Shown: in pieces, positions 17,493-27,250 of the stretch
Numbering within the stretch: the first letter of the stretch is position 1
Layout of the letters: each line of letters opens with the position of its first letter
Assembly (NCBI GenBank): GCA_947496555.1
Contig: CANMDH010000046.1
Coordinates: forward strand, 1 to 41,070
DNA length: 41,070 bases
Direction of reading: 5' to 3'
DNA from: an uncultured Aquimarina sp.
Lineage (GTDB): Bacteria > Bacteroidota > Bacteroidia > Flavobacteriales > Flavobacteriaceae
Translations under genes and position numbers: made by a program
Notes under the pieces: model-generated
Told to the model about the DNA's origin: nothing
Database searches by the model: none
The model's input: the letters and a program-made list of their open reading frames with translations, nothing else

Positions 17493-19973
17493 TTAAAGTC
17501 TGAATTTATTGTTATTTGCCAAGAATATTGCATTCACAAAGAAGAGTTTTCCATTTTCCCAGAAAGACCTAAACATTGGATTGTCTACCATATAAATAAT
17601 ACATCCTTGCCCCATTCTTGTTTCTCCGAAGATCAAAGAATTATTCAGGTTTTCTAAAGCATCTTTACCCGAAAAGCCGGATACATTTTCAGGACTTTCC
17701 ATATAGGCAATGTTATATCCCTTCTCTAGTAATTTATAAGAATTGCTTCCTAACTTTAAGGTAAAATAAGTGTCATCATATCCAAAGGCCATAGGATGCG
17801 AAGCATCTACTTTGGTTTTAAAAATACTGCCAGTGATAAAATCTTTTACGCTTTCACGTTCTCTTTGATCATAAGGAGTACGATTACCAATAGAGTCCTT
17901 TTTCTTTTCGTCGGGTTTATTCTTTTTAAGGTCAAAACCATCTTTATCGGCAAAAATGCCTACTGCTCTTGCTAGTGCAATTAGTTTTCCTCCTTTTTGC
18001 ACCCATTCTTTAAGTTTTTTTAAGGTACTCTCATCTATTTGGCCGTTGTAATAACCATTTGGCATTATGAGTACGTCATATTTACTAAGATCTACTCCCT
18101 TAAAATAATCGGTATCAATAGAAGTGATTGGAAATTTAAGTTGTTGTTCAAAAAAGTGCCAAATCTCTCCGTAGCTTAAAGAAGATATATAATCTCCTTT
18201 TAGAACCGCAATACGTTGATTATTGATCAATTTTACATCTGGCGACCCAAAATCAACTCCGTTGTTAGAAAAACTTGTAGGTGCTGCATATAATTTGCGT
18301 TTATGTTTGCTGGCTATATCAATAACTGTTTTGTCATAATCTTTATTGGTTCGATTATCACTTTTAGTAATGATCAGGCTTCCTTTTTTAAAGCTGTCCC
18401 CATTGTTGGAAAAGTCTTTTTCGCTAAATCGAACCCGGATATTATTTTTAAGAAGTTCTGCCATAAAAGCGGCATCATCCAAACTGTTCCATTTGGCAAT
18501 ATATCCTGCACCCGATGGACTTGAACTATTATTGATATCATTTTGTTTTTGGTTACCGTTTGCCGGAATTAAGGAGGTAGAGGCTATAGCTTCTAATCCG
18601 TACGCATGAGGGATACTCCAAGCAGTAATATCATACGTGAGCGGGTTGCTTAATTTTGCATTGGGCTCAAAAAGTACTTTTACCATTTTACCTTTCGGTT
18701 GATTGGTACTTACCACCAAAGCTCCGCTGGCATTGATGCTACCCGATTTATTATCTCTAAAATTAAACCCAGAAACTTTTGTAGCATTGGTAAAACCATA
18801 TTTTATTTCATGCTTGTCAAGTAATTTGGTTAATGCATTGATCTTATCGGCTTCACCTTTGAGCACATAACTTTTATATTTTAAGCCAGAATTGTCAAAG
18901 AATTTTTTAAATTCTGTATTCAATTTCGTTGCATTTTTTGAAGAGATTTCAACAGTGGATAGTCCTGTTGTGGTATGATGAAGTGCGCGATCTTTTAGAG
19001 TCAAAACATACCCTTCATCAGTTTGGATACCAAGACCCGCACGTCCATGACCGGCTTGTTCATAGGTCATACCGATCGCTCCCATAAAAGTAGGGTAGGT
19101 ATCACCATAACTTGGATATAATAAATCAAAACGCTCACGGGTAAAAAATAGCCACCCTTCGGCATCAAAATATTTTGCATGGTTTTTACCGATTTGTATC
19201 TGAAAATCTCGTTGCCAAGGTGTGATAATTTCATGAAACGGCTCGGCGGCTGGCGCAAAATAATATGGTTCGTTGATGCCCTGCTCATGAAAATCTACAT
19301 GAATATGGGGCATCCATGTATTGTAAACCTTTAATCTTTGGGATGTTTCTACCTGGGTGGCCCATGCCCAATCACGGTTTAGATCAAAAAGATAGTGATT
19401 TGGTCTTCCTCCCGGCCATGGCTCATTGTGTTCAGTAGCACTTTGATCTGTATTATATGGAGTTGCTTTAACCTGGTTGTACCAATTTGCATAGCGATCA
19501 CGGCCATCTGGATTAATACAGGGATCCATAATCACAACCGTGTTTTGCAACCAATCTGATTTTTTGGTGATTAATTCGTAAATGGTTTGCATAGCAGCTT
19601 CTGTGCTGGATGCCTCATTACCATGTACATTATAACTTAACCAAACAATGGCAATCTGTTGGTTGGATGTTCCTTCAACAATACCAGTGTTTTTTAGATG
19701 ATCTTGCCGTATGTTTTCAATATTTTTTAGATTTTCTTCAGTAGAAATAATGGCATATGTTAATGGCCTGCGCTCATTTGTTTTTCCATAGGTGTGATAG
19801 GTAACCATATCCGAATTATCGGCAACATGATTAAAATAATGTACTACATCGGCATGACGTGTAAATTGTGCACCTATTTCATAACCTAAAAATTCTGCGG
19901 GAGATTGTAATTTGTTTTGTGAGTAAGTTAGCGTTGTCGTTACAACGAAGAGTGTAAAGAGTAATTGTTTCAT
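17493..19973 (-). CDS. M14 family zinc carboxypeptidase, secreted
   Basis: An 826-residue exported peptidase with a signal peptide (residues 1-19, cleavage after TYSQ). The M14 zinc motif is H117-G-N-E120 (NVHGNEASS), followed by INPDGRDRY and LNRDWAWATQVET; the third ligand His is in PHIHVDFHEQG near residue 220, and the catalytic Glu probably lies in MTYEQAGHGRAG. The second half (about 560-800) resembles a class I glutamine-amidotransferase-like fold (KYDVLIMPNGYYNG, LKEWVQKGGKLIALARA), a fusion common in Bacteroidota M14 proteins. It cleaves C-terminal residues of peptides. No terminator is seen between it and the M3 gene. Confidence 0.93.
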   Translation of the reverse strand: MKQLLFTLFVVTTTLTYSQNKLQSPAEFLGYEIGAQFTRHADVVHYFNHVADNSDMVTYHTYGKTNERRPLTYAIISTEENLKNIENIRQDHLKNTGIVEGTSNQQIAIVWLSYNVHGNEASSTEAAMQTIYELITKKSDWLQNTVVIMDPCINPDGRDRYANWYNQVKATPYNTDQSATEHNEPWPGGRPNHYLFDLNRDWAWATQVETSQRLKVYNTWMPHIHVDFHEQGINEPYYFAPAAEPFHEIITPWQRDFQIQIGKNHAKYFDAEGWLFFTRERFDLLYPSYGDTYPTFMGAIGMTYEQAGHGRAGLGIQTDEGYVLTLKDRALHHTTTGLSTVEISSKNATKLNTEFKKFFDNSGLKYKSYVLKGEADKINALTKLLDKHEIKYGFTNATKVSGFNFRDNKSGSINASGALVVSTNQPKGKMVKVLFEPNAKLSNPLTYDITAWSIPHAYGLEAIASTSLIPANGNQKQNDINNSSSPSGAGYIAKWNSLDDAAFMAELLKNNIRVRFSEKDFSNNGDSFKKGSLIITKSDNRTNKDYDKTVIDIASKHKRKLYAAPTSFSNNGVDFGSPDVKLINNQRIAVLKGDYISSLSYGEIWHFFEQQLKFPITSIDTDYFKGVDLSKYDVLIMPNGYYNGQIDESTLKKLKEWVQKGGKLIALARAVGIFADKDGFDLKKNKPDEKKKDSIGNRTPYDQRERESVKDFITGSIFKTKVDASHPMAFGYDDTYFTLKLGSNSYKLLEKGYNIAYMESPENVSGFSGKDALENLNNSLIFGETRMGQGCIIYMVDNPMFRSFWENGKLFFVNAIFLANNNKFRL

Positions 19974-20075
19974 TGATTGATTAAAATTTTATAAAATGGT
20001 AAAATACCGAGTTAAATTTAGGATATTATTGGTATTAACTAAAATTTAGGATTTACAATAACAATCTAATGTATA

Positions 20076-20272
20076 TTTAACCCGGATTATGCATTAAAAC
20101 TTCGTGATGAAGGTTGAAAGTGCAATAAAGCCTAACATTTTACAAGTTTTTGCATAGCAGTTTATCCTGAGCTCGTCGAAGGGCTCTGGTTAAATTTGAA
20201 AATGTTGCGAAGCTTAGGATTTGAAGTAGTTTCAAGCTGTAATAGATTTTTTAATGTATAATCCGGGTTTAA
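20076..20272. repeat. Long imperfect palindromic element (MITE/REP-like)
   Basis: The ends carry 24-base inverted arms (20076-20099 and 20249-20272) matching at 22 positions, with a shared core AACCCGGATTAT. Inside, further partial complementarity (CCTAACATTTT near 20135 against AAAATGTT...CTTAGG near 20200) lets the whole 197 bases fold into one long hairpin. The apex holds CCTGAGCTCGTCGAAGGGCTC, matching a well-known bacterial intergenic repeat (CTGAGCTTGTCGAAG). No ORF is inside. It fills most of the 322-base gap between the M14 gene and bshC. Confidence 0.75.
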
Positions 20273-20295
20273 CCTCTCAAAAAAAAGAATAATTT

Positions 20296-21891
20296 ATGCC
20301 TAGTGACTGTATTCCGTTTAGAGATACGAATTACTTTTCATCCCTTATTTGTGATTATTTAGATCAAAAAGCTGAATTACAGCCATTTTATAATCGTTTC
20401 CCGAAACTAGAGAATTTTAAAGGCCAGATAGAAGATAAAGGACAATCATTTTCTAGCGAAAACAGGAAGGTCTTAGTTGATTCTATAAAAAATCAATATA
20501 AAGATGTTACTTGTTCTGAAGCTACAGAAGAGCATATTAATTTACTAAAAAAGGACACTGCATTTACAGTTACCACAGGGCATCAATTAAATCTTTATAC
20601 GGGCCCTCTTTATTTTTTATATAAGATCATTTCTACTATTAATCTTACTAAGATTTTAAAGGAAAAATATCCCAAATATGACTTTGTGCCGGTATATTGG
20701 ATGGCGACAGAAGATCATGACTTTGAGGAGATTAATTATTTTAACCTTTTTGGAAAGAAGATACAATGGAATCGTAAAGATGGGGGAGCGGTAGGTGTTT
20801 TTGATACAAAAGGCCTGGACAAGGTTTTTGAGATTTTTTCTTCGGAAATTGGTACCGGGCAAAATGCAGAACGATTAAAAAAACTTTTTGAAAAAGCCTA
20901 TCTCCAACACTCCACATTATCTGAAGCGACCCGCTATCTTGCGAATGAGCTCTTTAAAGAGTATGGATTGGTAATAGTAGATGGGGATGATCGAGAATTA
21001 AAGCGTCTTTTTATTCCTTATGTAGAAAAAGAACTTGTGGATCAGATATCCTATAAAAAAGTATTGCCAAAGGCCAATAAACTAGGCGAATTAGGGTATA
21101 AAGTGCAGGTGAACCCAAGAGAAATCAATCTTTTTTATCTAGCAGAAGGTCTTCGTGAAAGAATCATAGAACAAGAAGGAAGGTATTTTGTAAACGAAAC
21201 CGATATCTCTTGGAGCAAGAGTGAGCTATTAAAAGAACTACATGAGTTTCCTGAAAGGTTTAGCCCTAATGTGATGATGCGTCCTTTATATCAAGAAGTG
21301 ATCTTGCCAAACCTATGCTATATCGGAGGAGGAGGAGAGCAGGCCTATTGGTTTGAACTAAAAGACTTCTTTGAAGAAGTTGGTGTTTCCTTTCCGATAC
21401 TTTTACTTCGTAATTCGGTACTGATTCAATCACAAAAGCAAGCGGATAAAATCAAAAAACTAAAGGTATCTGATACCGAATTGTTTTTAAAACAACACGA
21501 ACTGATTAATAGAAAAGTTCGACGTATTTCTAATATTGATATCAATTTTGATCTGCAACGCAAGTACCTACAAGAACAGTTCAAAGCGATGTACGAACTA
21601 GCAGAACAAACCGATGTTACTTTTGTTAATGCGGTAAAGGCACAAGAGGTAAAACAACTTAAAGGTTTGGATATGCTCGAGAAACGTTTGCTCAAAGCCC
21701 AACGTCGCAAATTGAGTGACCACGTAAAGCGATTAACTACTATTCAAAATGAATTGTTTCCTAATCAAAGCCTACAAGAACGTACCCTTAACTTTTCTGA
21801 AATGTATCTTGAATATGGTGAGACGTTAATTCCAACTTTGATCGAACATTTGGATCCACTCAATAGTGAATTCTTGGTCCTTAAGTGCTAA
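20296..21891 (+). CDS. bshC: Bacillithiol biosynthesis cysteine-adding enzyme BshC
   Basis: A 531-residue enzyme that joins cysteine to glucosaminyl-malate, the last step in making bacillithiol, the main low-molecular-weight thiol in many Bacteroidota and Firmicutes. Diagnostic motifs are TGHQLNLYTGPLYFLYKI near residue 95, PVYWMATEDHDFEEIN near 135 and GGGGEQAYWFELKDFFE near 345; a coiled-coil region (about 400-490) follows. Length is normal (about 530-540). bshA and bshB are not in this window, so the pathway genes are scattered. Its stop overlaps that of the next gene by four bases. A palindromic repeat ends 24 bases before the start. Confidence 0.95.
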   Translation: MPSDCIPFRDTNYFSSLICDYLDQKAELQPFYNRFPKLENFKGQIEDKGQSFSSENRKVLVDSIKNQYKDVTCSEATEEHINLLKKDTAFTVTTGHQLNLYTGPLYFLYKIISTINLTKILKEKYPKYDFVPVYWMATEDHDFEEINYFNLFGKKIQWNRKDGGAVGVFDTKGLDKVFEIFSSEIGTGQNAERLKKLFEKAYLQHSTLSEATRYLANELFKEYGLVIVDGDDRELKRLFIPYVEKELVDQISYKKVLPKANKLGELGYKVQVNPREINLFYLAEGLRERIIEQEGRYFVNETDISWSKSELLKELHEFPERFSPNVMMRPLYQEVILPNLCYIGGGGEQAYWFELKDFFEEVGVSFPILLLRNSVLIQSQKQADKIKKLKVSDTELFLKQHELINRKVRRISNIDINFDLQRKYLQEQFKAMYELAEQTDVTFVNAVKAQEVKQLKGLDMLEKRLLKAQRRKLSDHVKRLTTIQNELFPNQSLQERTLNFSEMYLEYGETLIPTLIEHLDPLNSEFLVLKC

Positions 21892-22433
21892 GGTACTAAA
21901 TAGGTACCCTTCCATTCATTATTTTCTTTTTTGAATAAAACCCGAATGTGATTAGGTCTGTTGAGTCGCAGATATTCTATTTTGTTTGGAACTAATTTAA
22001 TAGCAGTGAAGAAATGTTTTTCTTCGAGAAAATCGATTTGTTCGGGGTCTTTAATCTCTTCCCCCGGTGCAAGTTTTGTAGTGTATTCTTTTTTGGATTT
22101 CTGAGGCACCTCTTCCCAAATGTTTTTTAGAGTTCTATCGTCTGTAACAATTTTGGCAGTAGCTCGTATAGAGAGTTGAATTAACCTTTCTGAATCAAGG
22201 AAAAGAAGACTTACCGTATTATGTTCATTAATATGTGTGATTTTTTTTGATCTTTTATCAGTGTATACGGTAAGATTTAAATGTTCGTCTATTTCCCGAA
22301 GTACAAGAGTTCTTAGCCTTGGCGTGCCATTGATACTTGAGGTTGCCAATGTAAAATACTTAAAAGGGTGTCCTTTACTTTCTATAGCTTTTTTAAGGTC
22401 ATTTATGATTGTAGAGAAGATGATTTCAGTCAT
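21888..22433 (-). CDS. Pyridoxamine 5'-phosphate oxidase-family flavin-binding protein
   Basis: A 181-residue protein with a split-barrel flavin-binding fold. PFKYFTLATSSINGTPRLRTLVLREID at residues 22-48 is the typical PNPOx N-terminal strand pair, and VYTDKRSKKITHINEHNTVSLLFLD supplies the phosphate and FMN contacts (R-S-K-K). It is shorter than true PdxH and lacks its C-terminal substrate region, so it may be a generic FMN or heme oxidoreductase of unknown substrate. It converges with bshC through a four-base stop overlap and is divergent from guaA. Confidence 0.85.
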   Translation of the reverse strand: MTEIIFSTIINDLKKAIESKGHPFKYFTLATSSINGTPRLRTLVLREIDEHLNLTVYTDKRSKKITHINEHNTVSLLFLDSERLIQLSIRATAKIVTDDRTLKNIWEEVPQKSKKEYTTKLAPGEEIKDPEQIDFLEEKHFFTAIKLVPNKIEYLRLNRPNHIRVLFKKENNEWKGTYLVP

Positions 22434-22573
22434 GGTTTATTAAAGTTGGTGTTGGTCTTATAAAGTTAGTTATTTTTTGGATGTCTTTCTTAGACTTTTC
22501 TTTTTTCTGTAAGAAAATAATAAGCTTGTTAAAAATTATCTGATTTAGGATTTCAGGGTTCTGAATTTAATTA

Positions 22574-22581
22574 TATTTTTG
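22574..22581 (+). promoter_or_regulatory. Candidate -7 promoter box before guaA
   Basis: TATTTTTG fits TAnnTTTG and ends three bases before the preferred guaA ATG at 22585. A start of transcription seven bases on would be within the first codons, so the transcript would be leaderless or this box is a chance match. Confidence 0.3.
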
Positions 22582-22584
22582 CCT

Positions 22585-24117
22585 ATGCAAAACAACAAGG
22601 TACTTATTTTAGACTTCGGGTCGCAGGTAACACAACTTATTGGGCGGCGCGTTAGAGAGCTCAATATCTATTCAGAAATACATCCGTACAATAAACCTCC
22701 AAAGGATATTGATAGTTATAAAGCTGTAATATTATCAGGTAGCCCGCTATCCGTTAGAGGTGATAACGTGGCTCATCCTGATCTTACAAAGATACGTGGT
22801 AAAAAACCACTACTTGGTATTTGTTATGGAGCACAATACCTTGCACACTTTGGAGGAGGAAAAGTAGCAGAATCGAATACACGGGAGTATGGGCGAGCAA
22901 ACTTGTCTTATGTTAACAATAATGAATTGTTTCAAAATATTTCTGAAGGCTCACAAGTTTGGATGAGCCATAGTGACACTATAAAAGAATTGCCAACCAA
23001 TAGTAAGCTTTTGGCAAGTACACATGATGTAGAAAATGCTGCGTTTAAAATTGGTGGTGAAGAAACTTATGCGATTCAATTTCATCCAGAAGTATATCAT
23101 TCCAAAGATGGCACACAGCTTTTAGAGAATTTTTTAGTGAGTATAGCTGGTGTTGCTCAAGATTGGACCCCAGATTCGTTTGTAGATGAAACAGTAAATA
23201 ATTTAAAAGAACAACTTGGCAATGATAAAGTGGTATTAGGGCTTTCTGGTGGTGTAGATTCTTCGGTAGCAGCAATGCTTTTGCATAAGGCCATAGGAAA
23301 AAACCTTCATTGTATTTTTGTTAACAATGGATTGCTTCGAAAGAACGAATTCTCTACAGTATTAGATCGTTATGAGGGTATGGGGCTTAATGTAAAAGGA
23401 GTGGATGCTTCGGCACGTTTTTTGGAAGCCCTTGCAGGAGAAAGCGATCCGGAAAAAAAACGCAAAGCGATAGGAAAAGTGTTTATTGAAGTTTTTGATG
23501 ATGAAGCACATGCTATCGAGGATGTAACATGGTTAGCTCAAGGTACAATTTATCCTGATGTGATCGAAAGCGTTTCTGTAACAGGAGGTCCAAGTGCTAC
23601 GATCAAGAGTCATCATAATGTTGGTGGATTGCCAGATTATATGAAACTAAAGATTGTTGAGCCATTAAAGATGTTATTCAAAGACGAAGTGAGGCGTGTT
23701 GGAGCATCGATGGGTATGGATCCAGAGTTGCTGGGCAGGCATCCGTTTCCAGGACCGGGACTGGCTATTAGAATATTAGGAGATATAACTCCAGAAAAAG
23801 TTGCTATATTACAAGAAGTTGATGCAATTTTTATTAATGGGCTTAAAGAAAACGGATTATATGATAAGGTATGGCAGGCTGGAGCAATTTTACTGCCAGT
23901 TCAAAGTGTTGGTGTAATGGGAGATGAGCGTACATATGAAAATTGCGTGGCACTAAGGGCTGTAGAAAGCACGGATGGTATGACCGCAGATTGGGTAAAC
24001 CTTCCTTATGAATTTTTACAAAAAACTTCCAACACAATAATAAACCGGGTAAAAGGCGTTAATAGAGTAGTATATGATATTAGTTCAAAACCACCAGCTA
24101 CCATAGAGTGGGAATAA
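22585..24117 (+). CDS. guaA: GMP synthase (glutamine-hydrolysing)
   Basis: A 510-residue enzyme converting XMP, ATP and glutamine to GMP. I start at ATG 22585 ([14 protein letters not shown]) rather than the TTG two codons earlier. The glutamine amidotransferase domain has C80 ([10 protein letters not shown]), H167 and E169 (FHPEVYHS), forming the class I triad. The ATP pyrophosphatase domain has the P-loop LSGGVDSS at about 220-227, and the C-terminal dimerisation domain ends with the usual KPPATIEWE. All key residues are present and the length is normal. Its 3' neighbour, the LysM/binding-protein gene, is separated by only 50 bases, an arrangement I recall in other flavobacteria. Confidence 0.97.
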   Translation: MQNNKVLILDFGSQVTQLIGRRVRELNIYSEIHPYNKPPKDIDSYKAVILSGSPLSVRGDNVAHPDLTKIRGKKPLLGICYGAQYLAHFGGGKVAESNTREYGRANLSYVNNNELFQNISEGSQVWMSHSDTIKELPTNSKLLASTHDVENAAFKIGGEETYAIQFHPEVYHSKDGTQLLENFLVSIAGVAQDWTPDSFVDETVNNLKEQLGNDKVVLGLSGGVDSSVAAMLLHKAIGKNLHCIFVNNGLLRKNEFSTVLDRYEGMGLNVKGVDASARFLEALAGESDPEKKRKAIGKVFIEVFDDEAHAIEDVTWLAQGTIYPDVIESVSVTGGPSATIKSHHNVGGLPDYMKLKIVEPLKMLFKDEVRRVGASMGMDPELLGRHPFPGPGLAIRILGDITPEKVAILQEVDAIFINGLKENGLYDKVWQAGAILLPVQSVGVMGDERTYENCVALRAVESTDGMTADWVNLPYEFLQKTSNTIINRVKGVNRVVYDISSKPPATIEWE

Positions 24118-24131
24118 AAGTATAACTAGTG

Positions 24132-24139
24132 TAAATTTG
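24132..24139 (+). promoter_or_regulatory. Candidate -7 promoter element of the LysM gene
   Basis: TAAATTTG matches TAnnTTTG and ends 28 bases before the ATG at 24168, a normal distance. No convincing -33 TTG was found, and read-through from guaA remains possible. Confidence 0.35.
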
Positions 24140-24167
24140 GAGTTGGGGAATTAAAAAATAAATTTAA

Positions 24168-26330
24168 ATGAAAAAGTTTTTATTGTTCTTTCTATTGCTG
24201 TTAATAGGTAATACTGCCATTGCACAACAGTATAAGAGTCATACGGTTGCCAAAGGTGAAAATGTATATAGAATAGCAAAGCGTTATAATACAACTCCAG
24301 AGGCAATTTATAAAATTAATCCAACCGCCAAAGATGGGATTAAGGAGGGAGAAATTCTTGCGATTCCTGTTGTAGATGATCAAGAATATAAAACTCATGT
24401 GGTAGAAAAAGGAGATACTGTTTACAGTTTGTCTAAAAAATATAACACCACCCAAGAGACTATTTATATACTAAATCCTGAAGCTGTTAATGGGATTAAT
24501 TTAGGACAAATTCTTAGAGTAGGTAAAATTGAAAAGAAAGATCAAACCGCTATTGATGGCGTTAGTGAAGAAGGAAAAGACTCGGTGTTGGATAGTCTTA
24601 AGGTGATTCCCGAAGAGCCTAAAATTATTCGTTTTATAACACATAAAGTGAAACGAAAAGAAACGTTATATGGTATTGCTCAAAAATATAAAGTAACTGT
24701 AGAGGATATAAAAAAGCAAAACAAGCGACTGTATTCTGAGCAAATAAAGAAGAAAGATAAAATCAGAATACCCGTATTTGCAAAGGAATCTGTGGTTACA
24801 ACTCCTGTTGCAGTAGATAGTTTAGATACAAGCAGTAGACTTACTACCACTACCAAATATATCGTACAACCGAAAGATACAAGATATGGTATTGCAAGAA
24901 GACATGGGATCACTATAACACAGTTAGAACAACTTAACCCTGCTATGGATCCTGATTTTCCTATCGGTATGGAAATCACTGTGCCAACTACCATTTTTGT
25001 ATCATTAAAAGATTCCATACAACCTGGATTTGAGTTATACAAAGTAAAACCCAAAGAAACTATTTTTGGGATTCTAAAACGTACAGGTATTTCTTCAGAT
25101 TCATTATTTAACATGAATCCTTATCTAAGAGAAGGTTTGAAAGCTGGAATGGTAATTACCATCCCTAAAGACACGATAGCCATTGATATGTCGCAGGGTC
25201 AGTATCTTGACTTGGCCAGTAAATTGTATAACTTTAAACCCAAGAAAGTAGCTGTAATGCTACCCTTTAGTTTAGATACTTTAAATTTTGAAGTTATTAA
25301 GGAGACCGAAGAGTATCTTAAAAATAAACAGAGCCTTAGGATAGCTTTGGATCTTTATAGTGGTATTTTGATAGCAGTTGATTCAGCAAAGACCAAAGGG
25401 ATTACTACAGAGCTTAATGTATATGATACTAAAAAGAATAATAACACTTCGCAGATCAAAGAATTAATTAGGCAAAACAATTTTGAAAATACTGATGCCA
25501 TAATTGGTCCACTATACCAAAATAATTTAGAAACGGTTGCTTCAGAACTAAAAAAATATGACACTCCGATTTTTTCTCCGGCATCAAGAAAAGAATCAAG
25601 TTTATATGATAATTTCTTCCAAACCAGGCCTACTAATGTAATGTTGCAGGATAGAATCATATCCTTTGTTGAGAAAGATTCGACTGATAAAAATGTCATA
25701 ATAATAGTACAACAGGGTAAGAAGCACGAAAAAATCAAAGAGAAACTAATTAGTAAGTTTCCTGAGGCAAAAGTTGCAAGAATAGAAGAAGGTAATTATT
25801 TGTATGAGGTCCATCTTAATAAAGTTCTGGTGGATAATAAACCAAATTGGGTATTTATAGAATCTAGTGATGTGGCAATGATGAGTAATGTTATTCCTTT
25901 GTTAAATGCAAAAGCAGAAAGTCATAAAATTACATTATTTACTTCTGATAAGAATAGTGCCTTCGATGACGATAATATTAAAAACGAATATTTGTCTAAG
26001 CTTCATTTGCATTACCCATCGGTATATAAAGAGTTTGATCAGGAGGAAATAGATGGTGTTAAGCAGGTAACACCTTTTGCAAAAAGATATAAGAAAGAAT
26101 ACGGTGCATATCCTAATAATTGGGCTATACGAGGTTTTGATATTGCCTATGATATATTAATGAGGTTAGGTGCAGCCGATGATTTGTATCATGGTGTTTC
26201 TTTTGATGGAACTACGGAATACGTGGAAAATAAATTTAGCTACACTAAAAAAATATTAGGAGGATACTATAATAATGCGACTTACTTAATCAAGTTTGAC
26301 GATGATCTTAAATTAACAGTTGTGGAGTAA
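24168..26330 (+). CDS. LysM-repeat protein with periplasmic-binding-protein (type 1) domain
   Basis: A 720-residue exported protein: signal peptide residues 1-19 (cleavage AIAQ), then five LysM units of about 45 residues at roughly 22-68, 74-120, 154-201, 220-267 and 280-327 (each with [KQ]-x-[GK]-[ED]-[TN]-x-Y-x-[IL]-[AS]-[KR]...N-P). LysM binds peptidoglycan glycans. From about residue 358 (KKVAVMLPFSLDT) the rest is a type 1 periplasmic-binding fold, with motifs DAIIGPLYQNNLETVASELKKYDTPIFSPAS and GFDIAYDILMRLG typical of branched-amino-acid receptors. This pairing suggests a wall-bound sensor or scaffold; no transporter genes are adjacent. The binding partner is unknown. Confidence 0.9.
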   Translation: MKKFLLFFLLLLIGNTAIAQQYKSHTVAKGENVYRIAKRYNTTPEAIYKINPTAKDGIKEGEILAIPVVDDQEYKTHVVEKGDTVYSLSKKYNTTQETIYILNPEAVNGINLGQILRVGKIEKKDQTAIDGVSEEGKDSVLDSLKVIPEEPKIIRFITHKVKRKETLYGIAQKYKVTVEDIKKQNKRLYSEQIKKKDKIRIPVFAKESVVTTPVAVDSLDTSSRLTTTTKYIVQPKDTRYGIARRHGITITQLEQLNPAMDPDFPIGMEITVPTTIFVSLKDSIQPGFELYKVKPKETIFGILKRTGISSDSLFNMNPYLREGLKAGMVITIPKDTIAIDMSQGQYLDLASKLYNFKPKKVAVMLPFSLDTLNFEVIKETEEYLKNKQSLRIALDLYSGILIAVDSAKTKGITTELNVYDTKKNNNTSQIKELIRQNNFENTDAIIGPLYQNNLETVASELKKYDTPIFSPASRKESSLYDNFFQTRPTNVMLQDRIISFVEKDSTDKNVIIIVQQGKKHEKIKEKLISKFPEAKVARIEEGNYLYEVHLNKVLVDNKPNWVFIESSDVAMMSNVIPLLNAKAESHKITLFTSDKNSAFDDDNIKNEYLSKLHLHYPSVYKEFDQEEIDGVKQVTPFAKRYKKEYGAYPNNWAIRGFDIAYDILMRLGAADDLYHGVSFDGTTEYVENKFSYTKKILGGYYNNATYLIKFDDDLKLTVVE

Positions 26331-26695
26331 CTCGCTGAAAATCAAAAGAAAATAATATTCAACTATACAAGTAGGATTTAAGGAATTTGAATTTATGTTA
26401 AAGAAAACACAAATTCGATTAGAATAAAAAGAGATTTTTCTATATATTTGAGGTTGTTAAGATTAACCTTTTTTCTATAATTTTTTTTGTAGGAATGAAT
26501 TTTCTTGGCATTATAATTGATTGTAAGGAATACAGAGGAAAAAATAATTTACCTTGGATTCTAAAATTATGTATATTTAGAATCCTAAATAAGTATTTAT
26601 TTTAAAAAGTGCTAACAATATTTGCCCCATATTGTGCTACAGTACTAGAAAATAGAGAAAAATAGAACGTTTGGTTGGGCATAATTGTTACAATT
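26331..26695 (+). other. Intergenic region between the LysM gene and the DUF922 gene
   Basis: These 365 bases are very AT-rich and hold no convincing gene. AGGTT/AACCT at 26451-26469 with a following T tract is a weak terminator for the LysM gene. A perfect 10-bp dyad (GGATTCTAAA / TTTAGAATCC, 26555-26584) and a 7-bp dyad (ACAATAT / ATATTGT, around 26617-26637) lie upstream of the DUF922 start. Confidence 0.6.
26555..26584. promoter_or_regulatory. Perfect dyad, candidate operator or RNA hairpin
   Basis: GGATTCTAAA at 26555-26564 and TTTAGAATCC at 26575-26584 are perfectly complementary arms around 10 bases. It lies 112 bases before the preferred start of the DUF922 gene and has no T tract, which speaks against a terminator. 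Confidence 0.4.
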
Positions 26696-27232
26696 ATGGG
26701 TAAGTACATTACTGTCATTTTATTTTTATTTGTCGCCAACAATAATGGTTATGTTGGAAAATTCGCGTATTCTGAAAGAAGCGTGCTAGATTGGTCTGAT
26801 TTTAGGGGTAGACCAGAAATGAGTAGTGATTTTGATGCAAGTGTGAATACAGGGATTACTTATCAGTGGTCCTACGGAAAAGATAAAGGAGACATCGAAT
26901 TAAATTATCAGGTCGACAGTTTCTGTTATCCATCATTATCTTGGGTAAAACGTGGTCAAATGTCTAAACCTCTTCTTATACATGAGCAATTGCATTTCGA
27001 CATTTCAGAATTGCATGCACGAATTATGAGGAAAAGACTACAGGAGTATCGAGCGGGCAAAAATATCAGAAGAGATCTAAACAAGATGTATAAGTTGGTG
27101 GAGCGAATGAGGATAAATATGCAGCAACGATATGATGAAGAAACAGATCACTCCAGAAATGAAGTTAACCAGAAAAAATGGGAGAAAAAAATACAGACTC
27201 TCATGTGGTATTACCGCGATTACACCAAATAA
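26696..27232 (+). CDS. DUF922-type putative secreted zinc protease
   Basis: A 178-residue protein from ATG 26696; an in-frame TTG at 26675 would add seven residues, but the ATG places the hydrophobic signal (MGKYITVILFLFVAN) right at the N-terminus. The domain begins with RSVLDWSDFRGRPE, typical of DUF922 proteins, and contains HEQLHF, an HExxH zinc-peptidase motif (near residue 100), followed by ISELHARIMRKRL, where a further His lies on the same helix side. The rest is helical and basic. DUF922 proteins are predicted but not well-proven proteases. It is followed after 18 bases by the DUF3820 gene on the same strand. Confidence 0.8.
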   Translation: MGKYITVILFLFVANNNGYVGKFAYSERSVLDWSDFRGRPEMSSDFDASVNTGITYQWSYGKDKGDIELNYQVDSFCYPSLSWVKRGQMSKPLLIHEQLHFDISELHARIMRKRLQEYRAGKNIRRDLNKMYKLVERMRINMQQRYDEETDHSRNEVNQKKWEKKIQTLMWYYRDYTK

Positions 27233-27250
27233 TTTTCTTCTACATTTGGT

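Noticed and set aside
20076-20272. Insertion sequence
   Set aside because: There is no transposase frame inside; the 197-base length and palindromic structure fit only a non-autonomous or REP-like element.
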